From Marispirochaeta aestuarii (GTDB taxonomy: Bacteria > Spirochaetota > Spirochaetia > JC444 > Marispirochaetaceae), in contig NZ_MWQY01000003.1 in the NCBI RefSeq assembly GCF_002087085.1, forward strand, positions 62,001 through 126,000: a DNA stretch of 64,000 bases. The letters are read 5' to 3'. Both the position numbers and the translations under genes were made by a program. Shown in pieces: positions 19,601 to 28,729 of the stretch. A model generated the notes under the pieces. It worked only from the letters and a program-made list of their open reading frames with translations, searched no databases and was not told the origin of the DNA. How positions within the stretch are numbered: position 1 is the stretch's first letter; the number at the start of each line of letters is the position of its first letter.

Positions 19601-21033
19601 CCCGTGTCGGCATAAAAACCGCCTTCAAGACTGACATAGCCGCGGCCGGTATCGGCTGATTCCACAGGGACCAGGAAATCATACTCCCAATCATCTCCGT
19701 TCCGACCGATATTCCCGCTCAGGCCCGGAAAAAGCACATCCCCCACTCTGAGTCCCCCGCCTGCTGTTACGGTGGATCCTGAACGCCGGAAGTCAAGATC
19801 GCCGTTCAGGAAAGCCCCGGTGGGAAGAATCACGTCCCGCAGCCTCAAGCCCCCCGAAGGAAGGAGTGAATCCATCAGGATGTCCCCCTGAAAGGTCAGT
19901 CTTCCCCTGTCAGATTCTATATAGAGCGGATTCATCGCAATGCGCCGGGTATTTCCCTCAAAATTAATCCGCCCGTCAAACAGAACGGGAAGTTCACTCC
20001 GGGACAGGTCGAAAAGCAGATCCCCCCGGTAATCCAGATCAGACAAATCGAGGTTAAAGGCTGCTTCCGCATTTCCGCTCAGAACAGCGTCGAACCAGGG
20101 TCTGTAATCTGTAAGAGCTCCCCGGGGAAGGAAAAAACCTGAAGGACGGAAATCCTCACCCAGGAAGCTGAGTCTGAGTCTCCGTCCGGCCGCTTCGTAC
20201 GCCAGCTCAAGATCAAAGGGTTCCCGATCCTGGATTTTTCGTACCTGAACCCGGGAGGGAGAATATTCAACGAAGAAGGTAATTCGAGGCAGATCAAAGA
20301 GACTGCTCTGGATATCCCGCATCATAAGGGAAAAATCACCCCGCCGTCCCGACAGATCCATCCCCCCGGACGCAGACAGATAGGACTGAAATTCGCTGAA
20401 CAGGGTATCGGAGCGGCTGTCGGAATACCCGGCGTCTCCCCGGACCTCAAAGCTGAACCTTTTTTCTTCGCGGTGTATATCGAAGAAAAGCCGATCGATA
20501 CGGGCTATCCTCCCACCGTCGACAAAGGAGAATGAGAGGTTTCGCCCGCTGATGACCAGGCCTTTATTGAGTTTTTCTCCAAACAACTCCCCCGCCGGGC
20601 CTGGTGTGGGGGAAGTCGTCAGGTCCCGGACAAGACGGAGGAGGTCCTGATCCTGCTGCAAATTAAAACCCAGGGCGGTATTTTCCAAGCGGATCTCCCG
20701 CACTGCCTGCAGAGGTTCCCCGGAAAAGAGATCAAACAGATTATAGGTGATCCTCAGTTTACGGATGACTAGCAGCGCTTCATCCGGAGATCCGGGATCG
20801 AATATTTTCAGATCCCGTATTTCCAGGTGCCGGAATACCGCCGGAGAAATACTGCTGTAGGTAATGTTTCTGCCTGTTCTTCCTTCCAGATATTCAATCA
20901 GCTGATGCCGGAACTCAAGCATGCTCCGGTCCAGGGCCTTCTGAAAGGGCCAGAGAATGACAACGGTAAGACCGATGAGCAAGAGAAGCAACAGAACCTG
21001 TATTATATGTATATTCCGCCGTGACAATGCCAT
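16687..21033 (-). CDS. tamB: TamB-like inner-membrane protein (translocation/assembly module)
   Basis: Very long (1,448-residue) AsmA/TamB-type protein spanning the periplasm. One N-terminal membrane helix (about 9-28), a long repetitive beta-rich groove, and the C-terminal TamB (DUF490) domain from about 1,080, ending VGLSWSLSF with a terminal aromatic residue. In proteobacteria TamB works with the Omp85 protein TamA in envelope assembly and phospholipid transport. Here it directly precedes bamA, as in many phyla lacking TamA, so a partnership with BamA is likely (inference). No duplicated domains or frameshifts are seen. Confidence 0.9.
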   Translation of the reverse strand: MALSRRNIHIIQVLLLLLLIGLTVVILWPFQKALDRSMLEFRHQLIEYLEGRTGRNITYSSISPAVFRHLEIRDLKIFDPGSPDEALLVIRKLRITYNLFDLFSGEPLQAVREIRLENTALGFNLQQDQDLLRLVRDLTTSPTPGPAGELFGEKLNKGLVISGRNLSFSFVDGGRIARIDRLFFDIHREEKRFSFEVRGDAGYSDSRSDTLFSEFQSYLSASGGMDLSGRRGDFSLMMRDIQSSLFDLPRITFFVEYSPSRVQVRKIQDREPFDLELAYEAAGRRLRLSFLGEDFRPSGFFLPRGALTDYRPWFDAVLSGNAEAAFNLDLSDLDYRGDLLFDLSRSELPVLFDGRINFEGNTRRIAMNPLYIESDRGRLTFQGDILMDSLLPSGGLRLRDVILPTGAFLNGDLDFRRSGSTVTAGGGLRVGDVLFPGLSGNIGRNGDDWEYDFLVPVESADTGRGYVSLEGGFYADTGFLQNTGRIQDIPLDASVRLFSGRQTPELLNRQNLRWSSSFFHYQEGDNYAFYLPNALVDHPQDPNRRITFQFSGSNEGFDLNVDSLLYNQYQAKGAVNLQSDPDEGIRFAATATLQDIPYQVRGSYGDGRLVLQGDYIETFLIDLGDTRRFYIKTRDFPIPFTRETSHLDLTSRGYYRDFGYWLVRFENSSLRNFPFTRGDDSLSLSMVADPNRINIYNIEYSDDISAVRGNGYFALDSFIPGDFLSLRGDGWLQLFSRDSEEQYQAVLSLEDGQLESDFSVRNAPLRRFGESPVQGNFSGDVTLTGALEQPDIYARFELEEGELNQDPFNFRTVFTLDSERMDIREFELEYLGMNLQQGRGALRFQEGDVEFRGELRLPFQEDMLRSTVELSMDTAAIPQRLGLDEIIRNPFDGRLSVRDIQLGNDQKEPWEISFGYDGELFAFYGGPGNSVSGTLDKNREFSLALVEPLPLQLRLNGSLEEGNINAELEQITLDVEPLQGGFRFPYFYLNSGTVSGENIKVSGPMNDPDFDGLLFARDISAESPVIPEAVGPFDGQLRLEEKTLSINNLSLPVGTGSVNADLSFAMEHWVPATYDIRIRTGPNRGVHVKTDIGQLKLDGYAIGSFNILGDRSGTELGGRLTLSSAVLTLTNEELPTPPPSSPHTLRTDFTFITGRSVEFLWPSANLPILRSFAKTGQEMTVKYDSGSETLAVLGDVEIQGGIILYFQRNFFITEGAVRFNENEIKFDPLLSARAELREIDEEGKSVQIFLVVDERPFSQFSPRFEATPSKTDAEIAALLGYSIFGGSTGEPITPSDALIQTSDLLIGQLGIVRSFEQSMKEIFNLDLFSIRTQILQNILLDRMVVEEQSTQHGSIPSNQLGRYLDNTTLFLGKYFGDDVFLEAMLQVQSNEQFFSTYSGEDIYSLETEISLEWKTPFFLLDVAVYPDFRDIVSSITTAKVGLSWSLSF

Positions 21034-21134
21034 TATATAATCCGGGCCATCCGGGTCTGGACTGAACTCACCATACTATTGTACCAATATACTACACTAT
21101 TGATGGGGATCGCTGCCATGCCGCGGAGGAACTG

Positions 21135-21746
21135 ATGGAAAAAATCAACAACTTCTTTGTTATTGAAGGACTGGACGGATCCGGAACTACAACCCAGCTT
21201 CATCGCATCGGCCGAAGAAGCGAGGGCCTTTCTCCGGTGCTTTTTCCAACCTTTGAACCGACGGACAACCCCATTGGACAACTGATACGAAAAATCCTCC
21301 ATAAGGAAGTGACGGTTCCCCATGATACCCTGATGCGCCTTTTTTCCGCGGACCGCTCCCTTCATCTCTTCGAAAAAAACCATGGGATTCTGGACCGTAT
21401 AGCCTCGGGAGAAACAGTCCTCTCGGATCGTTATCTTTTTTCCAGTGTTGCCTATCAGTCCCTCTATGCCTCCCTGGATGATGTCCTTCAGCTTAACCAC
21501 TTTCCTCTTCCCCAGCGGGTTTTTTTTATTGAACTGTCGCCGGAACTCTGTGCTTCCCGCCGAAAAACCCGCTCCAAAGAGGAACTCTTTGACGAAACGG
21601 AGATGCAGCGAAAGATCCGGGACAACTATTACCGTGCCTTCGAATGTTTCCCGGACCTTGATATTCAGATTATCGACGGGAGCGCCTCCATAGATGAGAT
21701 AACACGGATTATCTGGAGATCCCTGCCGTATCCGCCGATAGAATAA
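21135..21746 (+). CDS. tmk: Thymidylate kinase with altered P-loop
   Basis: Phosphorylates dTMP to dTDP. The 203-residue protein has the Tmk layout: P-loop EGLDGSGTTTQ (11-21), FEPTDNPIG, LFSADR, SDRYLFSSVAYQ (the DR-Y motif) and the lid-like TRSKEELFD. The Walker A lysine position (residue 18) is Thr, not Lys, which is unusual for the family. GGAGG lies 5 nt before the ATG. It is divergent from tamB and followed by a secreted-protein gene 2 nt later. Confidence 0.88.
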   Translation: MEKINNFFVIEGLDGSGTTTQLHRIGRRSEGLSPVLFPTFEPTDNPIGQLIRKILHKEVTVPHDTLMRLFSADRSLHLFEKNHGILDRIASGETVLSDRYLFSSVAYQSLYASLDDVLQLNHFPLPQRVFFIELSPELCASRRKTRSKEELFDETEMQRKIRDNYYRAFECFPDLDIQIIDGSASIDEITRIIWRSLPYPPIE

Positions 21747-21748
21747 AT

Positions 21749-22351
21749 GTGAGGACTCTGGTAATTCTTCTTTTATCAATACTTGTTTTCCCACAGGTGG
21801 CGTCCGCCTACCCGGTACAATATGCGGAGCAATTCTACAAGCTGTTCCATACCCAGTTGTACCGGTATCCGGAGAATTACGAGGAAAACATCTGGTACCT
21901 AGAACGGGCCCTCACGTCCGATTTCTGCAACCCTCTGTATGCCCTTGGCCGCCCCATCAACGATTCCACGGACTGGGCAAAGTACCGGGCACTTTTCAAA
22001 ATGCACGTCAATCTGAAAATAATCGAACAGTATCGTGGGCTTGCAGCCAAGTTCAATCGGGAGAAGGCCTACTTTTTTAATGCTCCCTGGAAAGAGGAAA
22101 ACCTGGAAAGCCTTAAAATCGCTGAGCACTTTTTCAGGGCAGCCCTCTATTACTGGCCCGAGGCCCGTCGATGGGCCCGGAATGCTTCCACAAAACCCTG
22201 GGATCATTACGAGGGGATTGAGGCCTGGGAAGATGAACGCTACAGGATAATGCAGGGTGAGCTGGATTACGGTGAAATAATCCGTATGGACCTGGAACAC
22301 CTTGGCAGAGTCAGGGCCGAGTTTGAGGCCATGGATGAAAACACCTACTGA
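21749..22351 (+). CDS. Secreted protein of unknown function
   Basis: I do not recognise the family. The 200-residue precursor starts with GTG and has a clear signal peptide (VILLLSILVFPQVASA, cleaved near residue 20). The mature part is rich in Trp, Tyr, Arg and Glu (YRYPENYEENIWYLERAL, FFRAALYYWPEARRW) and looks all-helical, with TPR-like spacing of aromatic residues. It begins 2 nt after tmk, with no good ribosome binding site of its own, so translation is probably coupled. Its 3' end overlaps the convergent queA by 7 nt. Confidence 0.8.
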   Translation: MRTLVILLLSILVFPQVASAYPVQYAEQFYKLFHTQLYRYPENYEENIWYLERALTSDFCNPLYALGRPINDSTDWAKYRALFKMHVNLKIIEQYRGLAAKFNREKAYFFNAPWKEENLESLKIAEHFFRAALYYWPEARRWARNASTKPWDHYEGIEAWEDERYRIMQGELDYGEIIRMDLEHLGRVRAEFEAMDENTY

Positions 22352-23358
22352 ATGAACATGGCATCTCCATAGGAGAAAAAACGATACTCCTTCCGTACGG
22401 CCTCTGCATATGCCTCCAGAATGACTTCTCTCCCTGCAAAGGCTGACACCATCACCAGCAGGCTGGAACCGGGGGTGTGAAAGTTGGTAAACATATGATC
22501 CACTATTTTGAATCTGTAACCCGGTGAAATAAAAAGATCCGTCGAATTCCTGCCCGCAGCCAGTTTTCCTTCAGAAAAAGCGGATTCCAGGGTCCGAACC
22601 GTGGTCGTACCCACCGCAACGACAGGGCGCTTCTCTCTTCGTGCCCGGTTCACCGCATCCGCTGTTTCGACGGATACCTCGTACTCCTCCGTATGCATAC
22701 GGTGGTCAGACAGGTGCTCAGTACGGATAGGCGCAAAGGTCCCTATTCCCACATGCAGGGTAACGTAGCGTATCTCTGCCCGTTCCCGAATACGGTGGAG
22801 AATTGCCGGGGTAAAATGAAGACCCGCGGTGGGTGCGGCGACTGAGCCTTCCTCCCGGGAATAGACGGTCTGGTAGCGTTCGCTGTCGCTTTCGTCCGCA
22901 GAACGCCGAATATACGGAGGAAGAGGAATGGCTCCATTGCGTTCCAGGTAGGCCTTATCCAGGGGAGGATCAAAACGCAGGATGCCCCGATCTCCGGGTT
23001 TATCCACAAGAACAGCCTCCACCCCTTCGGGAAAACTGTAGCGACGGCCGATCTTCTGCCGCTTGCGCCTCTGAACCACGGCATCCCACAGCCCGGGCTC
23101 CCTCTCTTTCAGCAGCAGGAACTCCACGCTGCCGCCGTTTTCGGTTCTGCCGAAGATCCTGGATTTTCTTACCCGGGTATTGTTGAATACAACAAGACTG
23201 TTCTCCGGGAGGAGTTCAGGAAATTCCGCCATAACATGGTCGGAGCTTGTGCCTGTTTTTCTGTCCAGCAGCAGTAATCTGGATTCTCCCCGGTGCTCCG
23301 GAGGAAACTGGGCAATCAGATGTTCCGGTAAATCAAAAGAGAAATCCCTGGTCAGCAC
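22345..23358 (-). CDS. queA: tRNA preQ1(34) S-adenosylmethionine ribosyltransferase-isomerase
   Basis: Transfers and isomerises the ribosyl group of S-adenosylmethionine to preQ1 in tRNA, giving epoxyqueuosine. The 337 residues include [15 protein letters not shown] at the N-terminus, [40 protein letters not shown] and [19 protein letters not shown] chose the GTG at 23358: GGGAG lies 6 nt upstream and the N-terminus then aligns with QueA. A TTG at 23376 would add six residues. It is the last gene of the yebC-ruvCAB run and overlaps ruvB by 26 nt. Confidence 0.95.
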   Translation of the reverse strand: MLTRDFSFDLPEHLIAQFPPEHRGESRLLLLDRKTGTSSDHVMAEFPELLPENSLVVFNNTRVRKSRIFGRTENGGSVEFLLLKEREPGLWDAVVQRRKRQKIGRRYSFPEGVEAVLVDKPGDRGILRFDPPLDKAYLERNGAIPLPPYIRRSADESDSERYQTVYSREEGSVAAPTAGLHFTPAILHRIRERAEIRYVTLHVGIGTFAPIRTEHLSDHRMHTEEYEVSVETADAVNRARREKRPVVAVGTTTVRTLESAFSEGKLAAGRNSTDLFISPGYRFKIVDHMFTNFHTPGSSLLVMVSAFAGREVILEAYAEAVRKEYRFFSYGDAMFIQ

Positions 23359-24367
23359 TCCGCTCTCCCGCTTCAATTTTCAGGTGTTCATAAGCCAGGT
23401 CGGTTACCATCCTACCCCGGGGAGTCCGCTGAAGGAAACCCCGCTGAATCAGGTAGGGTTCATAAAAATCTTCAAGAGATTCAATGGCCTCCCCCACGGA
23501 TATGGCGAGAGTTTCGGCACCCACGGGACCTCCGTTATAGCGGCTGATGATGGTAGCGAGGATCTGCCTGTCCAGGCGTTCAAGACCGTACTCGTCGATC
23601 TCCAGCCGCCCCAGCCCCTCCTCCACTATCTTCTCCGTTACAGTTCCGTCACCGGATTTTCCCAGAATCTGCGCAAAATCCCGCATCCTTTTCAGCAGCC
23701 TGTTTGCGACCCGCGGGGTTCCTCTGGCACTCATAGCCAGCCTGGCCACAGCGCCGGGGGTTACGGAGGTTTCCAGAATACCGGCTGTACGCCTGATTAT
23801 CTTTTCCAGGTCAGCGGTCTCGTAGAAGTTCATACGGAAGGAGATTCCAAAACGGCTGTACAGGGGACCCGCCACCTGACCTGCCTTTGTGGTTGCCCCT
23901 ATCAGGGTAAAATGGGGAATCTGGATTCGGATTGTCCTGGCAGCCGGCCCCTGTCCGATAACCCAGTCTATCTCGTTGTCTTCCATGGCGATGTAGAGCA
24001 TCTCCTCCACAACCGGCTTAAGACGGTGGATTTCGTCGATGAAAAAGACCGAGTTCTCCGTAAGAGAAGTCAAAATCCCCGCCAGGTCCTTCGGTTTGTC
24101 CAGGGCAGGAGCAGAGGTCGCTTTGAACTCCGCCTTCATTTCGGCAGCCACGATTCCCGCCAGGGTTGTCTTGCCCAGCCCCGGAGGTCCGGCCAGAAAG
24201 AGGTGATCCAGAGCCTCGCCTCGCTCCCGGGCGGCGCGGATAAAGACCGACAGGTTCTCCTTAAGTGAAGGCTGACCCAGGAATTCTCCCAGGGTGGCAG
24301 GCCGCAGGGAGAGCTCTTTTTCGTCCTCCGCAGTAAAATCGCCCCGCAGGAAGCTGTCATTCTCCAT
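23333..24367 (-). CDS. ruvB: Holliday junction branch migration ATPase RuvB
   Basis: Hexameric AAA+ motor that drives branch migration with RuvA. The 344 residues begin with the RuvB pattern [12 protein letters not shown] and carry Walker [10 protein letters not shown], Walker [10 protein letters not shown], sensor [18 protein letters not shown] and the C-terminal winged helix ([13 protein letters not shown]). It starts 1 nt after ruvA. Confidence 0.98.
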   Translation of the reverse strand: MENDSFLRGDFTAEDEKELSLRPATLGEFLGQPSLKENLSVFIRAARERGEALDHLFLAGPPGLGKTTLAGIVAAEMKAEFKATSAPALDKPKDLAGILTSLTENSVFFIDEIHRLKPVVEEMLYIAMEDNEIDWVIGQGPAARTIRIQIPHFTLIGATTKAGQVAGPLYSRFGISFRMNFYETADLEKIIRRTAGILETSVTPGAVARLAMSARGTPRVANRLLKRMRDFAQILGKSGDGTVTEKIVEEGLGRLEIDEYGLERLDRQILATIISRYNGGPVGAETLAISVGEAIESLEDFYEPYLIQRGFLQRTPRGRMVTDLAYEHLKIEAGERSADQGFLF

Positions 24368-24368
24368 G

Positions 24369-24962
24369 CTATGCTCCTGCGCCCCGGCTCAACAGGACGA
24401 TGGCTTCCCGCATGAGGCGCCCTTCGGCTTCTTCTTTGTCGATATCCTCGGGAAGCTTATTAATCAGGGACCGGACCGCTTCGGCGGCGGCGTTCCGGTC
24501 AAAGCCCATATCCGCAAGGGCCGATATTATATCTCCGTGGGGGCCGCCGGCTGCAGCATCGGCAGAGACAATGGTACCCTGCAGGGCAAGGATGATCTTC
24601 TGGGCAGTCTTTTTTCCGAGCCCCGGAATTGAGCTCAAAGATGCAATATCTCCCTCCTCAATGGCACTCGCCAGACGACGGGAAGGAAGACCGGAAAGGA
24701 TCTTTACTGCCAGACTGGGGCCTACACCGGAAACCTTCAGAAGTTTCGTGAAAACCGTCCTCTCGGTCTCGTCGGCAAAGCCGTAGAGTTTCATGGCATC
24801 TTCTTTATGGTGAAGATATACAAGAAGACGCTGACGGGAGCCGGGCTGCAGAGATTGAAGTGCGCCGCTTGTTACAGACAGGATATATTCGACCCCGCCC
24901 ACATCAATGCAGCATTCGGAGCTGCGTATCTCGGTTATTGTTCCAGTAAGACTGTTGTACAT
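24369..24962 (-). CDS. ruvA: Holliday junction branch migration protein RuvA
   Basis: Binds four-way junctions and loads RuvB. The 197 residues begin MYNSLTGTI, with an OB-fold domain, helix-hairpin-helix pairs ([19 protein letters not shown] and [16 protein letters not shown]) and a C-terminal RuvB-binding domain ([16 protein letters not shown]). The start at 24962 overlaps the ruvC stop (TAATG); a longer frame to 25016 would lie inside ruvC and adds non-family sequence. Confidence 0.97.
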   Translation of the reverse strand: MYNSLTGTITEIRSSECCIDVGGVEYILSVTSGALQSLQPGSRQRLLVYLHHKEDAMKLYGFADETERTVFTKLLKVSGVGPSLAVKILSGLPSRRLASAIEEGDIASLSSIPGLGKKTAQKIILALQGTIVSADAAAGGPHGDIISALADMGFDRNAAAEAVRSLINKLPEDIDKEEAEGRLMREAIVLLSRGAGA

Positions 24963-25462
24963 TAATCTTCTTTCCCCTCTGCCGTCTGTTCCGGAGACAG
25001 GTAGTTGTACCGGCAAACCGCAGCTGCAAGAGCATCAGCGGCATGATCCGGCCTGGGAGGATCCTTTAAACCGAGGATGAGCCGGAGGAGCTCCTGCATC
25101 TGCTCCTTGTCAGCCCTGCCGACCCCTGCAACTGCCTGTTTAATCATGGGGGGAGAGAATGCCTCCACCCTCAGGTCCAGCTCTTCGCAGGTAACAAGGA
25201 CCACCCCCATAGCCTGGGCGACGGGTATCGCGGAGGTCTGGTTCTTGGCAAAATAGATGCTCTCTATTCCGACGATCTCCGGTTTATATTTTCGGATAAT
25301 ATCTATGAGCTCCCGCCGAATAGTCAAAAGACGACGCCCGTTCAACTCCCTGGCCGAAGTAGTGATACTCCCGTGGGAAACATGCCGCAGTCTGCTGCCT
25401 CTGGCGTCGATTATACCCCAGCCCGTATTGGCCAATCCCGGATCAATCCCGAGGACCCTCAT
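24962..25462 (-). CDS. ruvC: Crossover junction endodeoxyribonuclease RuvC
   Basis: Resolves Holliday junctions. The 166 residues begin RVLGIDPGLANTGWGII with the first catalytic Asp, then GIESIYFAKN (Glu), and end with RPDHAADALAAAVC (two more acidic residues). It overlaps yebC and ruvA by 1 nt each (TAATG), so the whole block is tightly coupled. Confidence 0.98.
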   Translation of the reverse strand: MRVLGIDPGLANTGWGIIDARGSRLRHVSHGSITTSARELNGRRLLTIRRELIDIIRKYKPEIVGIESIYFAKNQTSAIPVAQAMGVVLVTCEELDLRVEAFSPPMIKQAVAGVGRADKEQMQELLRLILGLKDPPRPDHAADALAAAVCRYNYLSPEQTAEGKED

Positions 25463-26208
25463 TAATCTTCAGGCATCTCGAAGTCATCGGGGATATCGAT
25501 ATTCGTTGAAACCGACTGAACGTCATCATGATCGTCAATACGCTCGATGAGCCGCATGACCTTGGCGGTGGATTCGGTGTCCAGACTTACATAGGCTTCC
25601 GGAACCAGGCTTACCTCGGCCATCTCTTCGGTGAATCCTGCGCCCTGCAGGGCTGTAAGGACCTCTTCGAAGCTTTCAGGCTCGGTGGTGACCTCGATAC
25701 TGTCTCCCTCGTGACTGACATCTTCGGCGCCTGCCTCGAGGGCTGCTTCAAAAATGGCTTCTTCAGAATACTCGGCCGCATTGTAGGCAATAATGCCCTT
25801 GCGCTTGAAAAGGTAGGAGACACATCCTGTTTCTCCGAGGCTGCCGCCTCCCTTGGTGAGGATACTCCGGATATCCGCGGCGGTTCTGTTTTTGTTATCC
25901 GTAAGAGCCTCGATCATGATGGCGACCCCGCCGGGTCCATAGGCTTCATAGGTAAGTTCGATATAATCGACCCCTTCTATTTCACCTGTTCCCTTTTTTA
26001 TAGCCCGGGCGATATTATCCTTGGGCATATTGGCCGCCTTGGCCTTGAGCACCGCAGTCCTCAGCCGAGGATTGGCTTCTTCGTCTCCACCGCCCATTCT
26101 GGCTGCAACGGTAATCTCCTTTATAATCTTGGAGAAAATCTTTCCCCGTTTGGCGTCCGCAGCGCCCTTTTTATGCTTAATAGATGCCCATTTACTGTGA
26201 CCGGACAT
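25462..26208 (-). CDS. yebC: YebC/PmpR family regulatory protein
   Basis: Family reported both as DNA-binding regulators and as translation factors that relieve ribosome stalling (TACO1 relatives). The 248 residues start with the family signature [22 protein letters not shown], then [33 protein letters not shown] and the acidic tail. The ATG at 26208 has AAGGAG 5 nt upstream; a longer frame to 26412 would run into the hemW gene and lacks support. First gene of the ruvCAB-queA operon, with its own promoter. Confidence 0.96.
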   Translation of the reverse strand: MSGHSKWASIKHKKGAADAKRGKIFSKIIKEITVAARMGGGDEEANPRLRTAVLKAKAANMPKDNIARAIKKGTGEIEGVDYIELTYEAYGPGGVAIMIEALTDNKNRTAADIRSILTKGGGSLGETGCVSYLFKRKGIIAYNAAEYSEEAIFEAALEAGAEDVSHEGDSIEVTTEPESFEEVLTALQGAGFTEEMAEVSLVPEAYVSLDTESTAKVMRLIERIDDHDDVQSVSTNIDIPDDFEMPED

Positions 26209-26239
26209 ACTGTCTCCTTGTTTATTCTCGAGTGGGATA

Positions 26240-26268
26240 ATTGTAACACAGAACAGTAGCATAGACAA
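26240..26268 (-). promoter_or_regulatory. Sigma70-type promoter for yebC-ruvCAB-queA
   Basis: Minus strand TTGTCT (26268-26263), 17-nt spacer, TACAAT (26245-26240), about 32 nt before the yebC start. A second, perfect TTGACA -35 box at 26282-26277 overlaps the hemW stop codon, with TACTGT 18 nt downstream; either could be used. Confidence 0.55.
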
Positions 26269-26278
26269 AAAATTGCTG

Positions 26279-27412
26279 TCAAGCAAAGGGATTAAGGGAT
26301 TCCAGCTCCTTCCAGGCATCGAGAAAGAACCTGTCCTGAATCCAGAAGGCTTCCGGACCAAGAGCAAGCCTGCCCGCTTCAGTATCGATGGAAAGACTGT
26401 CCGCCCAGACACCCAGGGTTCGGGGGATAATGTCCCGGAGGCTGTGTCCGAAGCGTCTTTCGATCTTTTCCAGGGAAATTCCGCGCACCTGCCGAAACCC
26501 CATAAAGAGGTGTTCGATAAAAAATTCTACAGCGGAAGGGTATTCTATCTCCGTGTAATCCTCCGGTTTTCCCCTCAGATAAAGATTCAGGTCAGGTCGG
26601 ACACTCTGATGCATCCAGCTATCATTCCCGTATAAAAGTGAAACCGCCCCGGGGCCAATACCCAGGTATGGTTCCATCTCCCAGTATGACCGGTTGTGCA
26701 GGCTCTCATTTCCAGGCTTTGCATAGTTGCTTACCTCGTAATGCAGGAAACCCCTGGACTCAATATCCCGGGGCAGACTGTCATTCCGCGCTCCGATCTT
26801 CCCGGTGCGAAGAGCAAGGGGAGTACCCTCCTCGAGGCTGAGATCGTAGAGAGATATATGCTCAATTCCCGAAAGGGGCAGCATGGCCAGCTCCTCCTCC
26901 AGGAGCAGGGACGCACTTTCCGGGAGTCCGCGAATCAGGTCGATACTGAGCTTCCCCTTCCAGTTTTTCCCGAGCAGATCGAAAGCGGCGTACACCGATT
27001 TCAGACTGCCCCGTCTTCCCAGGAACTTCCTGGAGGGCCCGTGAATGCTCTGTACCCCCATACTTAACCGGGTTACCGGATAAGCGGAAAAGAGGTCCAG
27101 ATGATCCCTGCTCAGGGATTCAGGATTAACTTCAACGGTCCACTCAAGGGGAAGCTTCCCCCCTGCCCTGGCTATGGCGGAGAAAATCATCTCCAGAGAT
27201 TCCGGTGTCAGACTTGTGGGAGTGCCTCCGCCGATATAGACCGTGGGAAACTCATCAATCTTCAGCCTGTCACAAAAAAAGCTCAGCTGCCTGACAAGCG
27301 CCCTGGTAAAGGCTTCTTTATCCTCTCTGCTTCGGCAGTCCAGGGAAAAAAAATCGCAGTAATCGCACTTTGCACTGCAAAAAGGTATGTGAACATACAG
27401 AGCCGGTTTCAT
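26279..27412 (-). CDS. hemW: HemW-like radical SAM protein (heme chaperone)
   Basis: Radical SAM protein of the HemN family. The 377 residues begin [23 protein letters not shown], with the CxxxCxxC iron-sulfur motif at about residues 12-19, then [10 protein letters not shown] and EVNPESLS. HemW binds and hands over heme; true HemN (coproporphyrinogen dehydrogenase) is longer and has extra N-terminal residues. Length and N-terminus favour HemW. The start at 27412 lacks a clear ribosome binding site but overlaps the end of the upstream gene region, suggesting coupling. Confidence 0.9.
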   Translation of the reverse strand: MKPALYVHIPFCSAKCDYCDFFSLDCRSREDKEAFTRALVRQLSFFCDRLKIDEFPTVYIGGGTPTSLTPESLEMIFSAIARAGGKLPLEWTVEVNPESLSRDHLDLFSAYPVTRLSMGVQSIHGPSRKFLGRRGSLKSVYAAFDLLGKNWKGKLSIDLIRGLPESASLLLEEELAMLPLSGIEHISLYDLSLEEGTPLALRTGKIGARNDSLPRDIESRGFLHYEVSNYAKPGNESLHNRSYWEMEPYLGIGPGAVSLLYGNDSWMHQSVRPDLNLYLRGKPEDYTEIEYPSAVEFFIEHLFMGFRQVRGISLEKIERRFGHSLRDIIPRTLGVWADSLSIDTEAGRLALGPEAFWIQDRFFLDAWKELESLNPFA

Positions 27413-27420
27413 GCCGGTGT

Positions 27421-28170
27421 TCAGAAAAAAGGAAGAGGCCAATAGGTGAACAGGATCTTCCCCAGGACCGCCCTCAGGGGAACCGGTCCCCACAGGCGGG
27501 AATCGTCCATTACTCCACGGTTGTCGCAGAGCAGAAAATACTCATTCTCCCGGAGCACTATCCGGGAGAAATCGGAGTTTCCAGGGTAAGCTGATTCCCA
27601 GCCGGGGATTCCTTCAGGAAGCGTGAGAGAGTATTCTTCCTTTGTCAGCCTATCCTCCCTCAGAAACTCATCCTCCCCGGAGGGCCTGCAAAACACCCTC
27701 CCGTCTTTCATATAGAGGGTGTCGCCGGGGATCCCGATGATCCTGCGGACAATCAGGGAATCGCCGCGGTGTGCGCCAAGGATGGACTCCATGTTGATCT
27801 TCTGAAAACTGATTATTCCAAGAACCCTGTCCAGAGCGATGAACCAGGGGGAAGGAGAAGAATCGTATCCAGGCCGGGCGAGGACAAGATCTCCCCTTTC
27901 CGGCCTTCCGGCGGCAAAATAACGTTTCTGAGAAAGGCCGAAACTCAAACCATAGGGGAGCGCCGCACCAAGCAGGCGGTCACCGTTATGGAGAGCAGGC
28001 TCCATTGCCTCTCCGCGCATCTCCAGGCTGCTTATACCGGCAATCGATAGAAGGCCGACAAAAATAAAAAACCCGGCCGCTGTAATAAGGATTTTTTTTA
28101 TCCGGGTCCGCTGTTTTTTGCCCCGCACATAAGCTGAATAGCGGGAGAAGCCGCCGTTTTGCTGAAACAT
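27421..28170 (-). CDS. Signal peptidase I homologue lacking the catalytic Ser and Lys
   Basis: S26-family membrane protein of 249 residues: one N-terminal membrane helix (about 27-45), then SPase box B (EMRGEAMEPALHNGD), box D (VRRIIGIPGDTLYM) and box E (YFLLCDNRGVMDDSRLWGPVP). In active enzymes box B has Ser before Met and box D begins with a catalytic Lys; here these are Ala55 (codon GCA) and Arg142. Fold and spacing look intact, so it is probably not a decaying gene but a non-proteolytic paralogue (inference). It is divergent from smpB and precedes hemW by 8 nt. A catalytically complete SPase I would be expected elsewhere in the genome. Confidence 0.85.
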   Translation of the reverse strand: MFQQNGGFSRYSAYVRGKKQRTRIKKILITAAGFFIFVGLLSIAGISSLEMRGEAMEPALHNGDRLLGAALPYGLSFGLSQKRYFAAGRPERGDLVLARPGYDSSPSPWFIALDRVLGIISFQKINMESILGAHRGDSLIVRRIIGIPGDTLYMKDGRVFCRPSGEDEFLREDRLTKEEYSLTLPEGIPGWESAYPGNSDFSRIVLRENEYFLLCDNRGVMDDSRLWGPVPLRAVLGKILFTYWPLPFF

Positions 28171-28268
28171 GATAGAAGACGCTATCAGAAAAATCCTCTC
28201 CCTTCAACTGCTGCACAGGCCATGTACTTGCGTAAACCCGGGAATTTACCGTAGACTCACAGACCTGT

Positions 28269-28724
28269 ATGGAAGGCAAAAAGATCCTGGCGGACAACAG
28301 AAAGGCCCGCTTCAACTACATGGTCCTCGATTCTCTCGAATGCGGTATAGCCCTGCAGGGTACCGAGGTAAAATCCATGCGGGCCGGAAAATTCTCTTTT
28401 ACAGACGCCTACGCCCGCATACGCAACGGTGAACTGTGGCTGGTTGGATTTCATATCACCCCCTATGAGTTCGGGAATATTTTCAACCATGAACCGGTAC
28501 GGGAACGCCGGCTTCTGGCGCACAAAGACGAAATCAAGCGTCTGCAGCGCAAGGTTGACGAGAAAGGTCTGACTCTGGTACCCCTGAAGTTCTATCTGAA
28601 GGGGGGTATTGTAAAACTTGAACTGGGAGTCTGCCAGGGAAAGAAACTCCATGACAAGCGGCAGTCCATCAAGGAACGGGATGACAAGCGCGCCGCGGAC
28701 AGGGAGTTCAAGCAGCGGCTGTAA
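28269..28724 (+). CDS. smpB: SsrA-binding protein SmpB
   Basis: Binds the tRNA-like end of tmRNA and brings it to stalled ribosomes. The 151 residues begin KKILADNRKARFNY, contain GIALQGTEVKSMRAGKFSF and HITPYEFGNIFNHEP, and end in the basic tail needed for function (DKRQSIKERDDKRAADREFK). It lies 71 nt upstream of its partner RNA gene, ssrA, on the same strand. Confidence 0.97.
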   Translation: MEGKKILADNRKARFNYMVLDSLECGIALQGTEVKSMRAGKFSFTDAYARIRNGELWLVGFHITPYEFGNIFNHEPVRERRLLAHKDEIKRLQRKVDEKGLTLVPLKFYLKGGIVKLELGVCQGKKLHDKRQSIKERDDKRAADREFKQRL

Positions 28725-28729
28725 ACTAC

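Noticed and set aside
18124-19659. Plus-strand open frame of 511 codons
   Set aside because: Entirely inside tamB on the other strand; composition follows the antisense of a GC-rich beta-rich gene.
21033-21794. Minus-strand open frame of 253 codons opposite tmk
   Set aside because: The plus-strand thymidylate kinase has all family motifs; the antisense frame resembles nothing.
25462-26412. Longer yebC start at 26412
   Set aside because: The extra 68 residues are unlike the family and run into hemW; the ATG at 26208 has a clear ribosome binding site.
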